From CBFGRV01 sp965651265 (GTDB taxonomy: Bacteria; Bacteroidota; Rhodothermia; Rhodothermales; VXPQ01), in the NCBI GenBank assembly GCA_965651265.1, contig CBFGRV010000009.1:20184-84183 (forward strand): a DNA stretch of 64,000 nt, in the 5' to 3' direction. The notes below the pieces were generated by a model that saw only the letters and a list, made by a program, of their open reading frames with translations, was not told where the DNA came from and searched no databases. Below, in pieces: positions 7,940 to 15,763 of this stretch. How positions within the stretch are numbered: position 1 is the stretch's first letter; each line of letters opens with the position of its first letter. The position numbers and the translations under genes were made by a program.

Positions 7940-9418
7940 CTAGAACAGCGGGGCCACGAACTCAGAAGTTCGATTCGCGGAGATGATCTGATTCAGATTG
8001 TGCTGCAGCACCACCTGCTTCGCATCGAAATCGATCGAGGCCCATGCATCGAACTCACTGCCGGGGGGCAGGAAATCCGGAATCCGACCCTGCGTCGCCG
8101 GGCTTCCATCCTCGATGTTCGGATTGTTGAGGACTTCAACCTCGGGAATCGGCCACTTGATGCCCAGATCCGTCATGCGGCGCCCTTCGGCAATGAAGAT
8201 CTCCTGCCTCAGGCGATACAGCAGTTCGACGGCTTCGTCCATGGACGTTACGGCATCGATTTGATCCTCCGTGACGGCCGTACCGGAAATGACCGGGATC
8301 GAAGCCGACTCGGTGCGCGGGATTACGAGGCCCTCGTGGAAATCACCGCCCGGATTGAAAGCCACCATCCATCCGCTGCCGGTCGGACGTGACCCCGGAG
8401 CGAGCTGCGTTCGATTCTCCTGTGCATCCACAAGGGCTCGTGTCGTGCGACCGTTGACGACATCGAGCAGGGCCTTCATCGACTCCTGCGCGGTGCCCAC
8501 GTCGCCGTTCGCCAGATGCACCTCGGCTTCGATGAGGTATGCCTCTTCCGCCTTGATGTAGGCGATATCCGCGGCCTCATCATCCCCGGGGCTCGGCTTC
8601 GCATCCGTAAAGTACTTGGGATCCAGGAAGTCGAGCCGCACGAGGGGCTGCAAATCATCAAATGTGCCGCGCGTGTACAGCGCCGACTGTACCTCGTTCA
8701 GCGGGCCGTTCACATTGTCGAACGGCGCAAAACGCACGTAGGTCGGATCCATCGAGATGGCCGTCTGTGCGTGCTGAAGGGCATTCGCCGCGTCGCCCAG
8801 ATTGCGATAGGCGCGTGCCAGCGCGATGTGGTAGCCGACCTCGTTATCCGGATCGGTCGTCAGGTCGATCGCAGTCGTGAGGGAGCTCACGGCCTCCTGG
8901 AACTGCACTTCGGAGGGGACTGCCTCACCGGCCGAATCGGCCGGCGCGAGATGCCACAACTCGCCCAGAAGAATGTGCGCGAAACCCTTGTAGAAATGCA
9001 GCTCCGCGAGCTGGTCATCCGTGGTCTGTTCGTCGGCCTGTGCCACGACGGTCAGACCGAACTCGGCCGTCTCACGCAGATCCGAGATCCCCAAAAAGGC
9101 ATCCTCTATGTCTGCGTCGGTATAGTCGAGCACCAGGTTGTCCATGAACTGATTGAAGAATGTCTGGGTGTTGATGTAGTTGTCGGAGGCAATCTCCGCC
9201 GTTACTACGTACCCCCTCTGATTCCCCTCGCCGGCGAGAGCGATGGCAACCTGCCGCTCCATGCCGATGAGCCACGACTGCATGGCATTCTCGAACTGCA
9301 GGAAATCTTCCTCCAGCACGTCCGGATTCTTGGTGTTCGTGGGGTCGAGCAAATCGCACCCCGCGATGCCGAGTCCGAGAAAGGCGACGGCGAGGCTCAG
9401 GATGATTAGGCGTTTCAT
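7940..9418 (-). CDS. susD: SusD/RagB-family outer-membrane lipoprotein
   Basis: Surface nutrient-binding lipoprotein of 492 residues that caps a SusC channel. The signal peptide ends in GIAGC with lipidated Cys 21. The next stretch, L-L-D-P-T-N-T-K-N-P, matches the usual start of the mature domain in a Rhodothermota/Balneolota subgroup. The middle holds TPR-like helices (A-L-A-R-A-Y-R-N-L-G-D-A-A-N-A-L-Q-H-A near residue 200). The C-terminal third has the R-L-R-Q-E-I-F-I-A-E-G-R-R segment of the RagB fold. It follows the susC gene by 52 bases on the same strand, the standard order. No glycoside hydrolase, peptidase or regulator is adjacent, so the ligand cannot be named. Confidence 0.92.
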   Translation of the reverse strand: MKRLIILSLAVAFLGLGIAGCDLLDPTNTKNPDVLEEDFLQFENAMQSWLIGMERQVAIALAGEGNQRGYVVTAEIASDNYINTQTFFNQFMDNLVLDYTDADIEDAFLGISDLRETAEFGLTVVAQADEQTTDDQLAELHFYKGFAHILLGELWHLAPADSAGEAVPSEVQFQEAVSSLTTAIDLTTDPDNEVGYHIALARAYRNLGDAANALQHAQTAISMDPTYVRFAPFDNVNGPLNEVQSALYTRGTFDDLQPLVRLDFLDPKYFTDAKPSPGDDEAADIAYIKAEEAYLIEAEVHLANGDVGTAQESMKALLDVVNGRTTRALVDAQENRTQLAPGSRPTGSGWMVAFNPGGDFHEGLVIPRTESASIPVISGTAVTEDQIDAVTSMDEAVELLYRLRQEIFIAEGRRMTDLGIKWPIPEVEVLNNPNIEDGSPATQGRIPDFLPPGSEFDAWASIDFDAKQVVLQHNLNQIISANRTSEFVAPLF

Positions 9419-9470
9419 GATCTATCCGATAAAGTCAATTGGCTACTTCGGAACGTGACCCGTTCAGGCC

Positions 9471-12338
9471 TTAAAAGCCGACGCGAAGGTTGAAGAGGAA
9501 TTGGCGTGGCGGCGACTCCGTACCGAAGCCGAAGGCACCGACATTCACGCCACCCTGGGCCGACGCATTGGCTCCGGTGATCTCCGGGTCGAAGGTCGAC
9601 GAAGCCCAGTTGAACGGATTGACCACGCGAACCCCGACTTCGAGCGTCCGGAGGTTGTTCACGGGGAAGAAGCGCTCGGGGACCGTGTAGCTCAGCGAGA
9701 TCAGGCGCACTTTCAAGTAGTCGGTATCCTCGACAAACACGCCGGCAAGGTCGAAGAAGCTGGCCTGATCCAGTGCCGGGATCTCGCCTTCATCGTTCCT
9801 CGGGAACCGATTCGGATCCTGCAGGCCGCTGAAGAACCGCAGCACGTCGTCCGTGGCCACGCCCTGACCACCCCACTGGTAATCGGCCACGGTCGTGAAT
9901 CGCAACCGATTCCGGAAGGTCAGGTTCAGGCTGAGGTTGCCATACGCATCCGGAAGCGGGCTTCCGAGGAAGGCATTCCGCTCGATGTCGACCACGTTGC
10001 CTTGATCGTCGAACGTCGGCTGCGCGCCACGCAGCATGCCCACCGGGAAGCCTTCCACGACCCATTGACCCAGGAACGTGAAGCCCCCGATGGCGAACGG
10101 GGCCGCCCCACCCATGTTGACTACCTCATTGTCGAGCGTGTTCAAGGAGGCGCCGATGCGCAGATCCAGATTCCGTGTGCTGACCGGGAAGAATTGCGAG
10201 TTGATCTCCCAGCCCTTGTTCACGATTTCACCCACGTTGGCGAGCTGCTCGAAGCGGCCCGCGCTCGGCGGAAAGCGCACGTCGAACAGCGCGTCGAACG
10301 TCCGCGCGTTGTAATAGGTGATCTCGAAAGTCGCCAGATCATTGAAAAGCGACAGATCACCACCAACCTCCCAGGTGCGGACTCTCTCCGGCTTCAGGTC
10401 CACGTTGCCAAATTGTCCGAAGGTGACGGCCGTCTGGCCGAGCAGCGGCGCCGTCTGCACCTCCCGGAAGTTGGCGAAGGGAGTGGGGAAGTTGCCCGCG
10501 AAGCCAAGGTTGGTGCGGAGTTTCAGGCTCGACAGGATGCTCCCGCCGAGTCCCAGATTCTGACGCAGAAACGGCTCGTCGGAGATGCTGTAGGACGCAC
10601 CGATCTTCGGATAGACCACCGCGCCGATCTCCTCACCGAAGGCGGAGTTGCCATCGATGCGTACGCCGCCCTCGATGAACAAACGATTCCAGAATCCGAT
10701 GTTCTCCACGAGGTAAACGCCGTAGTTTGCCACGATCCGCTGGAAATCTTCGGCATCCTGCGTGGCGGCGTTGTTGATGGATGTCGTGCCCTCAGCGATG
10801 TTCTCGGCAGATACGAAGGTCTGCATATCCTCATCCCTGAAAACCTGTCCGCCAAAGGTGGTCACGAAGGAGAGATTTCCGACCTCCGCCTGGTGCTGTC
10901 CGGTCGCCTCCAGGGTCAATCCCAGGAAGCGGCGGTTCGTGCGCTCGATAAACGGGAGGGAGGCACTTCCGATTTGCCGGAGGAAGCCCGCCGACGTCAC
11001 ATTCTGCTCCTCCGCAACGCGATAGTCGAGGCCGGCCGTAAACCGGCCCGTGAGCGAGGGATGCGGGTTGATTTCGATGTTGTGCGACGACTGGAATCGC
11101 TTGACGTCGCCCTGGATGTCGGTCAGCCGAACGGCATCGCGCACGAACTGACGGGTCTCCGCCATCTCCTCCTCGTCGAGCTCATCCAGCGGGCCGAAAG
11201 CACCGCTCTCCAGATTGCCGAACTGTGCCCAGCTCGTGTTTGCATTGTAATCGCGCGTGAACCGATTGCTGGAGAAGGCCATCGACCCCGTGTACCGCGT
11301 GATCGGCGTAAGCGCGCCAGAGACGCCTGTGCGGAAGCCATATCGGATCTCCTCGTTCCCCAGGCGGAATCCGTTGTCCTCGTACATCATCCCGGAGAAG
11401 CTGTACGTGAAATCCTCGATGCCGCCGCTTCCACTGAGGCGATGCTGTTGCACGAGGCCGGGCTCGTAGAGGATGTCGGCGGTCTCCTTGTAGAACAGGA
11501 AGTCCTTCGTGCCCTGCATCCAGCCGAGGCTCGTTTCGTAGGTGAGATTCGTTCGACCCGGCAGGCCGCGTTTCGTGAAGATCTGCAGGACGCCGTTGGC
11601 CGCATCCGAGCCGTAGAGCGTCGTCGCTGCACCGCCCTTCGTGAACTCGATCCGCTCTATGTTCTCGAGAGGGATGTCCGGAATCGCGCTTGACTGCGCG
11701 CCGCCGGTGTCCAAGCCCAGGGCTGCAGCCGTATTCAAATTGTCGACGCGGACTCCGTCGATGTAGATGACCGGCGTCGTTGCGCTGAGGGCCGAGAGCA
11801 CGCCACGGGATCGAATCATCGAAGCTGTTCCGGGCTGACCGGACGTGAACCGTACCTGTGACCCGGGAAGCTGCGCCTGCAATAGTTCATCGATTCGCGT
11901 GGCCGGCGTCTGCTCGATCTGTCGCGGCGTGATGACTTCAATGGTTGTCGAAAGTCGCCGCGTTTCGACGGCGGCACCCTGACCGGTTACGACGACTTCA
12001 TCAAGGCCCAGGCGGTCTTCGACCAGCTCGATATTCTCAACGACCGTCTCGCCGGCCTCGACGCTAACTTCGGTCTGATATCGCCGGAAACCGACGAACG
12101 AGACGGTCAGCGTGTAGACGCCCGGATCAATGTTCTCAATCTGATAGAATCCGTCGATGTCGGTCGCCGTCCCCTGACCCGTCTCTTCCAGGAAGACGTT
12201 GGCGCCAGGCACGGTCAACCCCGTCGTGGCCTCAGTGACGGTTCCCTGAATAGTCCCCTGCGCGCCGGCCTCGGAGGTGAGAGCAATGGAAGAAACGAGA
12301 GCCAGTGGCAGTAGCAGTCCCACAAATCGTCGGCACAT
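9471..12338 (-). CDS. susC: SusC/RagA-family TonB-dependent outer-membrane receptor
   Basis: TonB-dependent transporter of about 955 residues that imports the ligand bound by the partner SusD. I prefer the ATG at 12338 because a signal peptide (about 27 residues ending S-E-A-G-A-Q) starts there; an upstream ATG at 12398 would add 20 residues. After the signal comes a carboxypeptidase-regulatory-like beta-sandwich (about residues 28-110) with G-A-N-V-F-L and D-I-D-G-F-Y-Q-I. The SusC hallmark E-V-V-V-T-G-Q-G follows, then a plug domain with a V-I-Y-I-D-G-V-R-V-D-N box and a long beta-barrel. The protein ends in L-R-V-G-F, the C-terminal aromatic signal of barrels. It is the promoter-proximal gene of the SusCD pair. 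Confidence 0.95.
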   Translation of the reverse strand: MCRRFVGLLLPLALVSSIALTSEAGAQGTIQGTVTEATTGLTVPGANVFLEETGQGTATDIDGFYQIENIDPGVYTLTVSFVGFRRYQTEVSVEAGETVVENIELVEDRLGLDEVVVTGQGAAVETRRLSTTIEVITPRQIEQTPATRIDELLQAQLPGSQVRFTSGQPGTASMIRSRGVLSALSATTPVIYIDGVRVDNLNTAAALGLDTGGAQSSAIPDIPLENIERIEFTKGGAATTLYGSDAANGVLQIFTKRGLPGRTNLTYETSLGWMQGTKDFLFYKETADILYEPGLVQQHRLSGSGGIEDFTYSFSGMMYEDNGFRLGNEEIRYGFRTGVSGALTPITRYTGSMAFSSNRFTRDYNANTSWAQFGNLESGAFGPLDELDEEEMAETRQFVRDAVRLTDIQGDVKRFQSSHNIEINPHPSLTGRFTAGLDYRVAEEQNVTSAGFLRQIGSASLPFIERTNRRFLGLTLEATGQHQAEVGNLSFVTTFGGQVFRDEDMQTFVSAENIAEGTTSINNAATQDAEDFQRIVANYGVYLVENIGFWNRLFIEGGVRIDGNSAFGEEIGAVVYPKIGASYSISDEPFLRQNLGLGGSILSSLKLRTNLGFAGNFPTPFANFREVQTAPLLGQTAVTFGQFGNVDLKPERVRTWEVGGDLSLFNDLATFEITYYNARTFDALFDVRFPPSAGRFEQLANVGEIVNKGWEINSQFFPVSTRNLDLRIGASLNTLDNEVVNMGGAAPFAIGGFTFLGQWVVEGFPVGMLRGAQPTFDDQGNVVDIERNAFLGSPLPDAYGNLSLNLTFRNRLRFTTVADYQWGGQGVATDDVLRFFSGLQDPNRFPRNDEGEIPALDQASFFDLAGVFVEDTDYLKVRLISLSYTVPERFFPVNNLRTLEVGVRVVNPFNWASSTFDPEITGANASAQGGVNVGAFGFGTESPPRQFLFNLRVGF

Positions 12339-12631
12339 GTCCTTCACAAACTGGTGAATCACGATGAGGAGTTCGATTTGACAATCTGGGGCTGACACTA
12401 CATCATTGAGGCATCGTTTCCTCTATGATGTGTGATCAAATCATCATCCAGGAGCTACATTTGGACTTTGCACCATTGGGCCTCATCATTCTTCCATTCG
12501 GCTTCGCTTTTCTACCATTCAGTTGAATTCGAAAATTCTGGTAACGTCGTCGGATTTACCAAACCTTCACTTTCTAGTTCATCCTCCATCCAGTTTTGCG
12601 TGTCTGCACAGAGCGCTCATCAACGCACAAC
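12339..12631. other. Intergenic region between susC and the tmRNA terminator
   Basis: About 290 bases with no credible gene. It must hold the susC promoter and leader, since both neighbours are on the minus strand and the tmRNA terminator lies at its far end. The base composition is visibly more AT-rich than the genes around it. I see no exact TAnnTTTG element. It contains a few short direct repeats (ATTCTTCCATTC / TTTCTACCATTC near 12490-12525) of unclear meaning. Confidence 0.4.
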
Positions 12632-12667
12632 AAAAAAGCCCCGGCGCCAATCGAGGCACCGGGGCTT
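12632..12667 (-). terminator. Intrinsic terminator of tmRNA
   Basis: On the minus strand a GC-rich stem (AAGCCCCGG with CCGGGGCTT, extended by GTGCC/GGCGC pairs) is followed directly by a run of six T. It starts 7 bases after the tmRNA 3' end. The geometry is that of a strong Rho-independent terminator for ssrA. Confidence 0.85.
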
Positions 12668-12674
12668 ACAAGAG

Positions 12675-13040
12675 TGGAGATGGCGGGAGTCGAACCCGCG
12701 TCCGAATGGACGCACCAACGAGCGTCTACGTGCGTAGTCGATCTTTGAAAGCTCACCTACTCCATTGGCCGATCGACTAGGGCCTGGAGCAGGCAAAGGC
12801 TGATCGAGTTTCGCCGCGACTTATTCAGCCGGCATGGTCGCGACTAGCTTACCTGAGTCGATGCCTTGTGCACGCCGGTAAGCGAGCATCACACAAGACA
12901 GATGGGGCGCTTACGCCGCCATCGCGTACGAGTAATCGTTCGCAGTTACTGTTTCCCAGCACGGATTTACGAGCTATGCTGAGAAGCTCGACACGCAGCT
13001 CGTGACACGTTAAGCCACTCGTCGAATCCAGAACATCCCC
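12675..13040 (-). ncRNA. ssrA: Transfer-messenger RNA (tmRNA)
   Basis: Ribosome-rescue RNA of about 366 bases. The 5' end reads GGGGATGTTCTGGATTCGAC, the standard tmRNA start, and pairs with the 3' acceptor strand CATCTCC. The 3' part contains the T-arm GGACGCGGGTTCGACTCC. CCA is not encoded after the discriminator A at 12675. The message part resumes at GCG (12941-12943) and reads A-N-D-Y-S-Y-A-M-A-A before a TAA at 12911-12913, a degradation tag with the usual AN(D)..AA form. It has its own terminator just downstream. Length and gene order show a one-piece, not a permuted, tmRNA. Confidence 0.96.
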
Positions 13041-13162
13041 ATACTTGGCAAAGAACAACGGCTTCTGCAGCCGAACATATTGAATGCGTCTGAGCAGCGT
13101 GGTGTTCCGTCAAACCCGGGTCATCTAGAGCGTGTGGAACCGTAAGGCTGACCACCCTGGCC

Positions 13163-13669
13163 CTATCGCAGTCTACCCTCATCTCGATCGAAAACCGTGC
13201 CGGCCACGATGAACCCCTGCCTCTCGAAAGCATCCCGAAGGTCCGGAAGCAGGCGTGACCGAAGCGCGCGCGTCAGGAACGGTATCTTTCCCTTACCGCC
13301 GAAGATGTATCGTCGGTAGGGGTGAATGAAGACCCGCACGTGGTTGCTTCCGAGCGGTGTTATTTCCAGGTTCGCCGTCACCCGATAAATGCCCCAGTGA
13401 CTGAGTACGCGCTCCTCCGTGGCAATCGCGTTGGGGATACGGGTATCCACCGTATCCCACCCGGCTTCCTGCAATGCGGCCACGATCCGATCGTCCAGCG
13501 AGCTTGAGTCGGGCTCGACGGCGTAGTCGCGGTACAACGGCGAAAGGGATGGCGCGCAGCCCGACACCACCAGCACCATCGCGAAAAAGACTCCGATCAG
13601 GAAGCCGGAGGCCGTGACCCTCCCGGAACGATTGGGTGTGGAGACGACGACGCTAGCTCGTGTAGCCAT
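13163..13669 (-). CDS. Small lipoprotein of unknown function
   Basis: A 168-residue protein with a long N-terminal extension, a hydrophobic stretch and the lipobox VVSGC (Cys 38), so it is probably anchored in the outer or inner membrane. The mature part is a compact alpha/beta sequence with alternating beta strands (Y-R-V-T-A-N-L-E-I-T and H-V-R-V-F-I-H-P-Y-R-R-Y) and two helices. There is no family I recognise. A later start such as one closer to the hydrophobic core would suit a normal signal peptide better. It lies upstream of tmRNA on the same strand with 122 bases between. Confidence 0.75.
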   Translation of the reverse strand: MATRASVVVSTPNRSGRVTASGFLIGVFFAMVLVVSGCAPSLSPLYRDYAVEPDSSSLDDRIVAALQEAGWDTVDTRIPNAIATEERVLSHWGIYRVTANLEITPLGSNHVRVFIHPYRRYIFGGKGKIPFLTRALRSRLLPDLRDAFERQGFIVAGTVFDRDEGRLR

Positions 13670-13783
13670 TTTGATTTCGGTCTAGACTCAGACTTTGTAT
13701 CCGCCCTGCCGAATTTCGTTCACCTATCGGAGGGCAAAAACGACCCCCGAACTCCACGAACGACCTTCACGAACCGAGTGAAC

Positions 13784-13826
13784 AAAAAAGCCAGGTAACG
13801 CGCTCACCCAAACACGCTACCTGGCT
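13784..13826 (-). terminator. Intrinsic terminator of the hydrolase transcript or candidate RNA
   Basis: AGCCAGGTA at one side and TACCTGGCT at the other form a nine-base perfect stem with further pairs inside. On the minus strand it is followed by TTTTTT. It would end any minus-strand transcript coming from the alpha/beta hydrolase gene or from the hairpin region next to it. Confidence 0.75.
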
Positions 13827-14075
13827 ATGCGGAGAATTCTCCGCGGGTTGTACAGCCAAAGAGATGTGAGCTGTACAAGTAGCTTCGGTCAAGGAGGCGT
13901 CCCGAAGCTACCCGGCAGAATGACAATACCCGTGCCAACAAATATTCGGCCGACTTTCGCCCGATCGTTTCCTCTTCCTTTTGGGCTAAGTGTAGGATTT
14001 ACAAGACACTTACGTCCAGTCTCGTCGCCATCCCAGATCGCACTGGAACTAGCGCGGCCCCCGTCCACCACGGGT
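13784..14075 (-). ncRNA. Candidate structured RNA: serial hairpins ending in a terminator
   Basis: The 450-base gap between two genes is filled with strong inverted repeats. Reading in plus coordinates they are: 13789-13826 (terminator stem), 13829-13844 (16-base palindrome GCGGAGAATTCTCCGC), 13848-13878 (9-bp stem), 13879-13911 (10-bp stem GTAGCTTCGG/CCGAAGCTAC), 13934-13950, 13959-13986, 13987-14012 (7-bp stem TAAGTGT/ACACTTA), 14016-14046 and 14060-14074. Two stems are back to back. On the minus strand the run ends in a hairpin followed by six T, so a transcript from the right would stop there. The loop of the 10-bp stem carries CCTCC on the minus strand, complementary to a Shine-Dalgarno sequence. 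It matches no RNA family I can name. Degenerate intergenic repeats are the main alternative. Confidence 0.45.
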
Positions 14076-14119
14076 CAGCAAGGACAAATAGATCGACGAC
14101 GCCCGCCTCTATGCGCGTC

Positions 14120-14920
14120 TCAAAGAGGGACCGTCTCGGTACCCACGCGCTCGCGCAGAAAGGCGAGCATGAGTTGATTGAACTGCTTCGGGTGCTCGAT
14201 CATCGGGGCATGTCCACACTGCTGGATGTAATGCAGCTCGACATCCGGAATCCGCTCTCGGAATTCTTCGGCTACGGCCGGGGGCGTGATACGATCGTTT
14301 CGGCCCCAGATGAGCAGCGTCGGCGCGGTGATCTCGGAGAGCCGGGCCGCGACCGTCTCCTGCTTCGTGGACCGTGCCATCTTGATGAGACGCGAAACCC
14401 TCGCGCGGTCACTAACGATTTCAAACATCTCGTCTACGAGCTCGTCGGTCACGTGTCTTTCCTCGTAGAAGGTAAAGGCGGCGCGCTCCCGGATGAACTC
14501 GCGGTCCCGTCTCCGGGGCGTTCCCGAGCCCATTTCCACCTCATATAACCCCGACGAACCGGAGAGAACGAGGGCGGAGACCCGCTCGCGGAACTCCAGC
14601 GTGTAGAGCAGCGCCACCTGGCCGCCCAGCGAGTTGCCGACGAGCGTGGCCGTCGTGACGCCGAGTTCATTCAGGAAATCGTCCACAAATCGAACAAGCC
14701 CCTGAACACTCGTCTCCTTCAGCGGCAACGCATAAACGGGCAAGACCGGTACGAGGACGCGGTATTGATGTGCGGCAAGATCCCCGATCGTCGCATTCCA
14801 ATTGCTGAGGTCTCCCAACATGCCGTGCAGCAGCACAATGGGCGGTAGATCGCTCGCGCGGCCCTCGTCGATATAACGAAAGCCCGCACGCTCTACAACG
14901 TCGAATCTCATTGCACCCAT
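14120..14920 (-). CDS. Alpha/beta hydrolase
   Basis: Cytosolic alpha/beta-hydrolase-fold enzyme of about 266 residues. The oxyanion-hole H-G-M follows P-P-I-V-L-L. The nucleophile elbow is GNSLGG, the acid is in I-W-G-R-N-D, and the catalytic His is in CGHAPMIEHP near the end, so the triad is complete. I chose the ATG at 14920 (M-G-A-M-R-F) because the sequence before it does not look like protein; an ORF start at 14998 and an ATG at 14911 also exist. The closest families are small esterases and C-C hydrolases. The substrate is not predictable. It stands alone on the minus strand upstream of the hairpin region. Confidence 0.85.
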   Translation of the reverse strand: MGAMRFDVVERAGFRYIDEGRASDLPPIVLLHGMLGDLSNWNATIGDLAAHQYRVLVPVLPVYALPLKETSVQGLVRFVDDFLNELGVTTATLVGNSLGGQVALLYTLEFRERVSALVLSGSSGLYEVEMGSGTPRRRDREFIRERAAFTFYEERHVTDELVDEMFEIVSDRARVSRLIKMARSTKQETVAARLSEITAPTLLIWGRNDRITPPAVAEEFRERIPDVELHYIQQCGHAPMIEHPKQFNQLMLAFLRERVGTETVPL

Positions 14921-15080
14921 ACGGCTGTTACGCACTCCTCTCAGATGGGATCGGAAAAAAACGTTGCAAAGATACGCGCCGCGGCCGCCCAAAACCAAGC
15001 TCGAAACACCGGACGACCGGCCGCGTTCTAGGCGACCCCTACGTCCAATCCATCACACTCTGAAATCCGAGGTTTAGCCT

Positions 15081-15176
15081 ATGCCATGCGGACGCAAGCG
15101 GAAGCGCCATAAGATCGCCACGCACAAGCGGAAGAAGCGCCTGCGTAAGAACCGTCACAAGAAGAAGGGCAAGTAG
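15081..15176 (+). CDS. AURKAIP1/COX24-domain small basic protein
   Basis: A 31-residue, extremely basic peptide that starts M-P-C-G-R-K-R-K-R-H-K and ends K-K-G-K. It is almost entirely Lys, Arg and His. This is the hallmark of the short AURKAIP1/COX24-domain proteins found across Bacteroidota and relatives. They resemble the C-terminal part of the mitochondrial small-subunit protein mS38, so a role on the ribosome is likely. A GAGG stretch lies about eight bases before the ATG and a terminator follows, so it looks like a short, well expressed single gene. It is easily missed because of its size. Confidence 0.85.
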   Translation: MPCGRKRKRHKIATHKRKKRLRKNRHKKKGK

Positions 15177-15205
15177 TCTGCCCCTCCTGCAGATTAATTC
15201 TGCTC

Positions 15206-15248
15206 AAAAGCTGCGGTCGGTGCTTCCGGCGGTGGCTTTTTAATTTTT
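15206..15248 (+). terminator. Terminator after the COX24-domain gene
   Basis: AAAAGC at 15206-15211 pairs with GCTTTTT at 15235 onward around an inner CGG/CCG stem. It is followed by TTTTTAATTTTT. The T-rich tail is on the plus strand, downstream of the small basic protein gene. Confidence 0.7.
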
Positions 15249-15382
15249 ACACATTTTTTCTCGATCACGGAGGGATGCGGACGAGCTACTGGCGCACGTA
15301 TGTTTATCTTCACGACGATCGGCGCCGCGTCTGCCGCCAGATCGAAGAGTTCGATAGTCAATACTGAAGTGCGACGAAGCAC

Positions 15383-15718
15383 ATGAAGGATTACTCACTC
15401 GGTAGCGTCATCCGTGCAAGTGCCTTTGGGTTGGTGATAGGAGGACTCGCGGGTTTCACGGTGGGGTTGTTTCTGGCTCCTGAAGAGGGTCAGAAGCTCC
15501 GGCGGCGCGTAGCGTATCAGCTCGAACACCTGGCCGATCAAATCGGCGCATTCGTCGACCAACTTTCGAATCCGGAAGAAGGGAGCCAGGCGCGTCGCAC
15601 CGGCGACCAGCTTGTCGAAGATGCGCGCGAAAAGGCGGAGCGCATTCGGGAGGACATCGACGCCCTGCTCGGCGAAGTGCGAAGCAGCACGGGGCCTCGA
15701 TCCTCATCTGACTCATAA
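15383..15718 (+). CDS. YtxH-domain protein
   Basis: A 111-residue protein with one N-terminal hydrophobic span rich in Gly (about residues 13-33, G-L-V-I-G-G-L-A-G-F-T-V-G-L-F-L-A-P) followed by E-E-G-Q-K-L-R-R-R. That G-x-x-x-G-x-L-x-A-P-x-x-G pattern is the YtxH signature of general-stress membrane proteins. The rest is amphipathic helix with E-K-A-E-R-I-R-E-D and a Ser-rich tail. It is probably an inner-membrane protein of unknown biochemical role. The next gene, yaaA, follows after 45 bases on the same strand, so the two may be co-transcribed and both fit stress response. Confidence 0.8.
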   Translation: MKDYSLGSVIRASAFGLVIGGLAGFTVGLFLAPEEGQKLRRRVAYQLEHLADQIGAFVDQLSNPEEGSQARRTGDQLVEDAREKAERIREDIDALLGEVRSSTGPRSSSDS

Positions 15719-15763
15719 GCTGCCACCTGCTGGTACTCACCAAAGGCCAGATCATCCCCGCGA

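Noticed and set aside
9501..11693. A 730-codon open frame antisense to susC
   Set aside because: It lies wholly inside the well-supported SusC gene on the other strand and has no domain I can recognise; long antisense frames are common at high GC.
13889..14071. A 60-codon minus-strand frame inside the hairpin region
   Set aside because: It contains stretches typical of translated intergenic repeats and no start signal; the structure explains the sequence better.
13784..14075. RNase P RNA as identity for the hairpin region
   Set aside because: A weak GAGGAAA..GGGC likeness exists, but the paired conserved end (ACAGAA..GGCUUA type) is absent and the stems are local, not long-range.
15194..15382. 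A 62-codon minus-strand frame between the COX24 terminator and the YtxH gene
   Set aside because: It overlaps the terminator of the plus-strand gene and has no ribosome-binding site or familiar motif.
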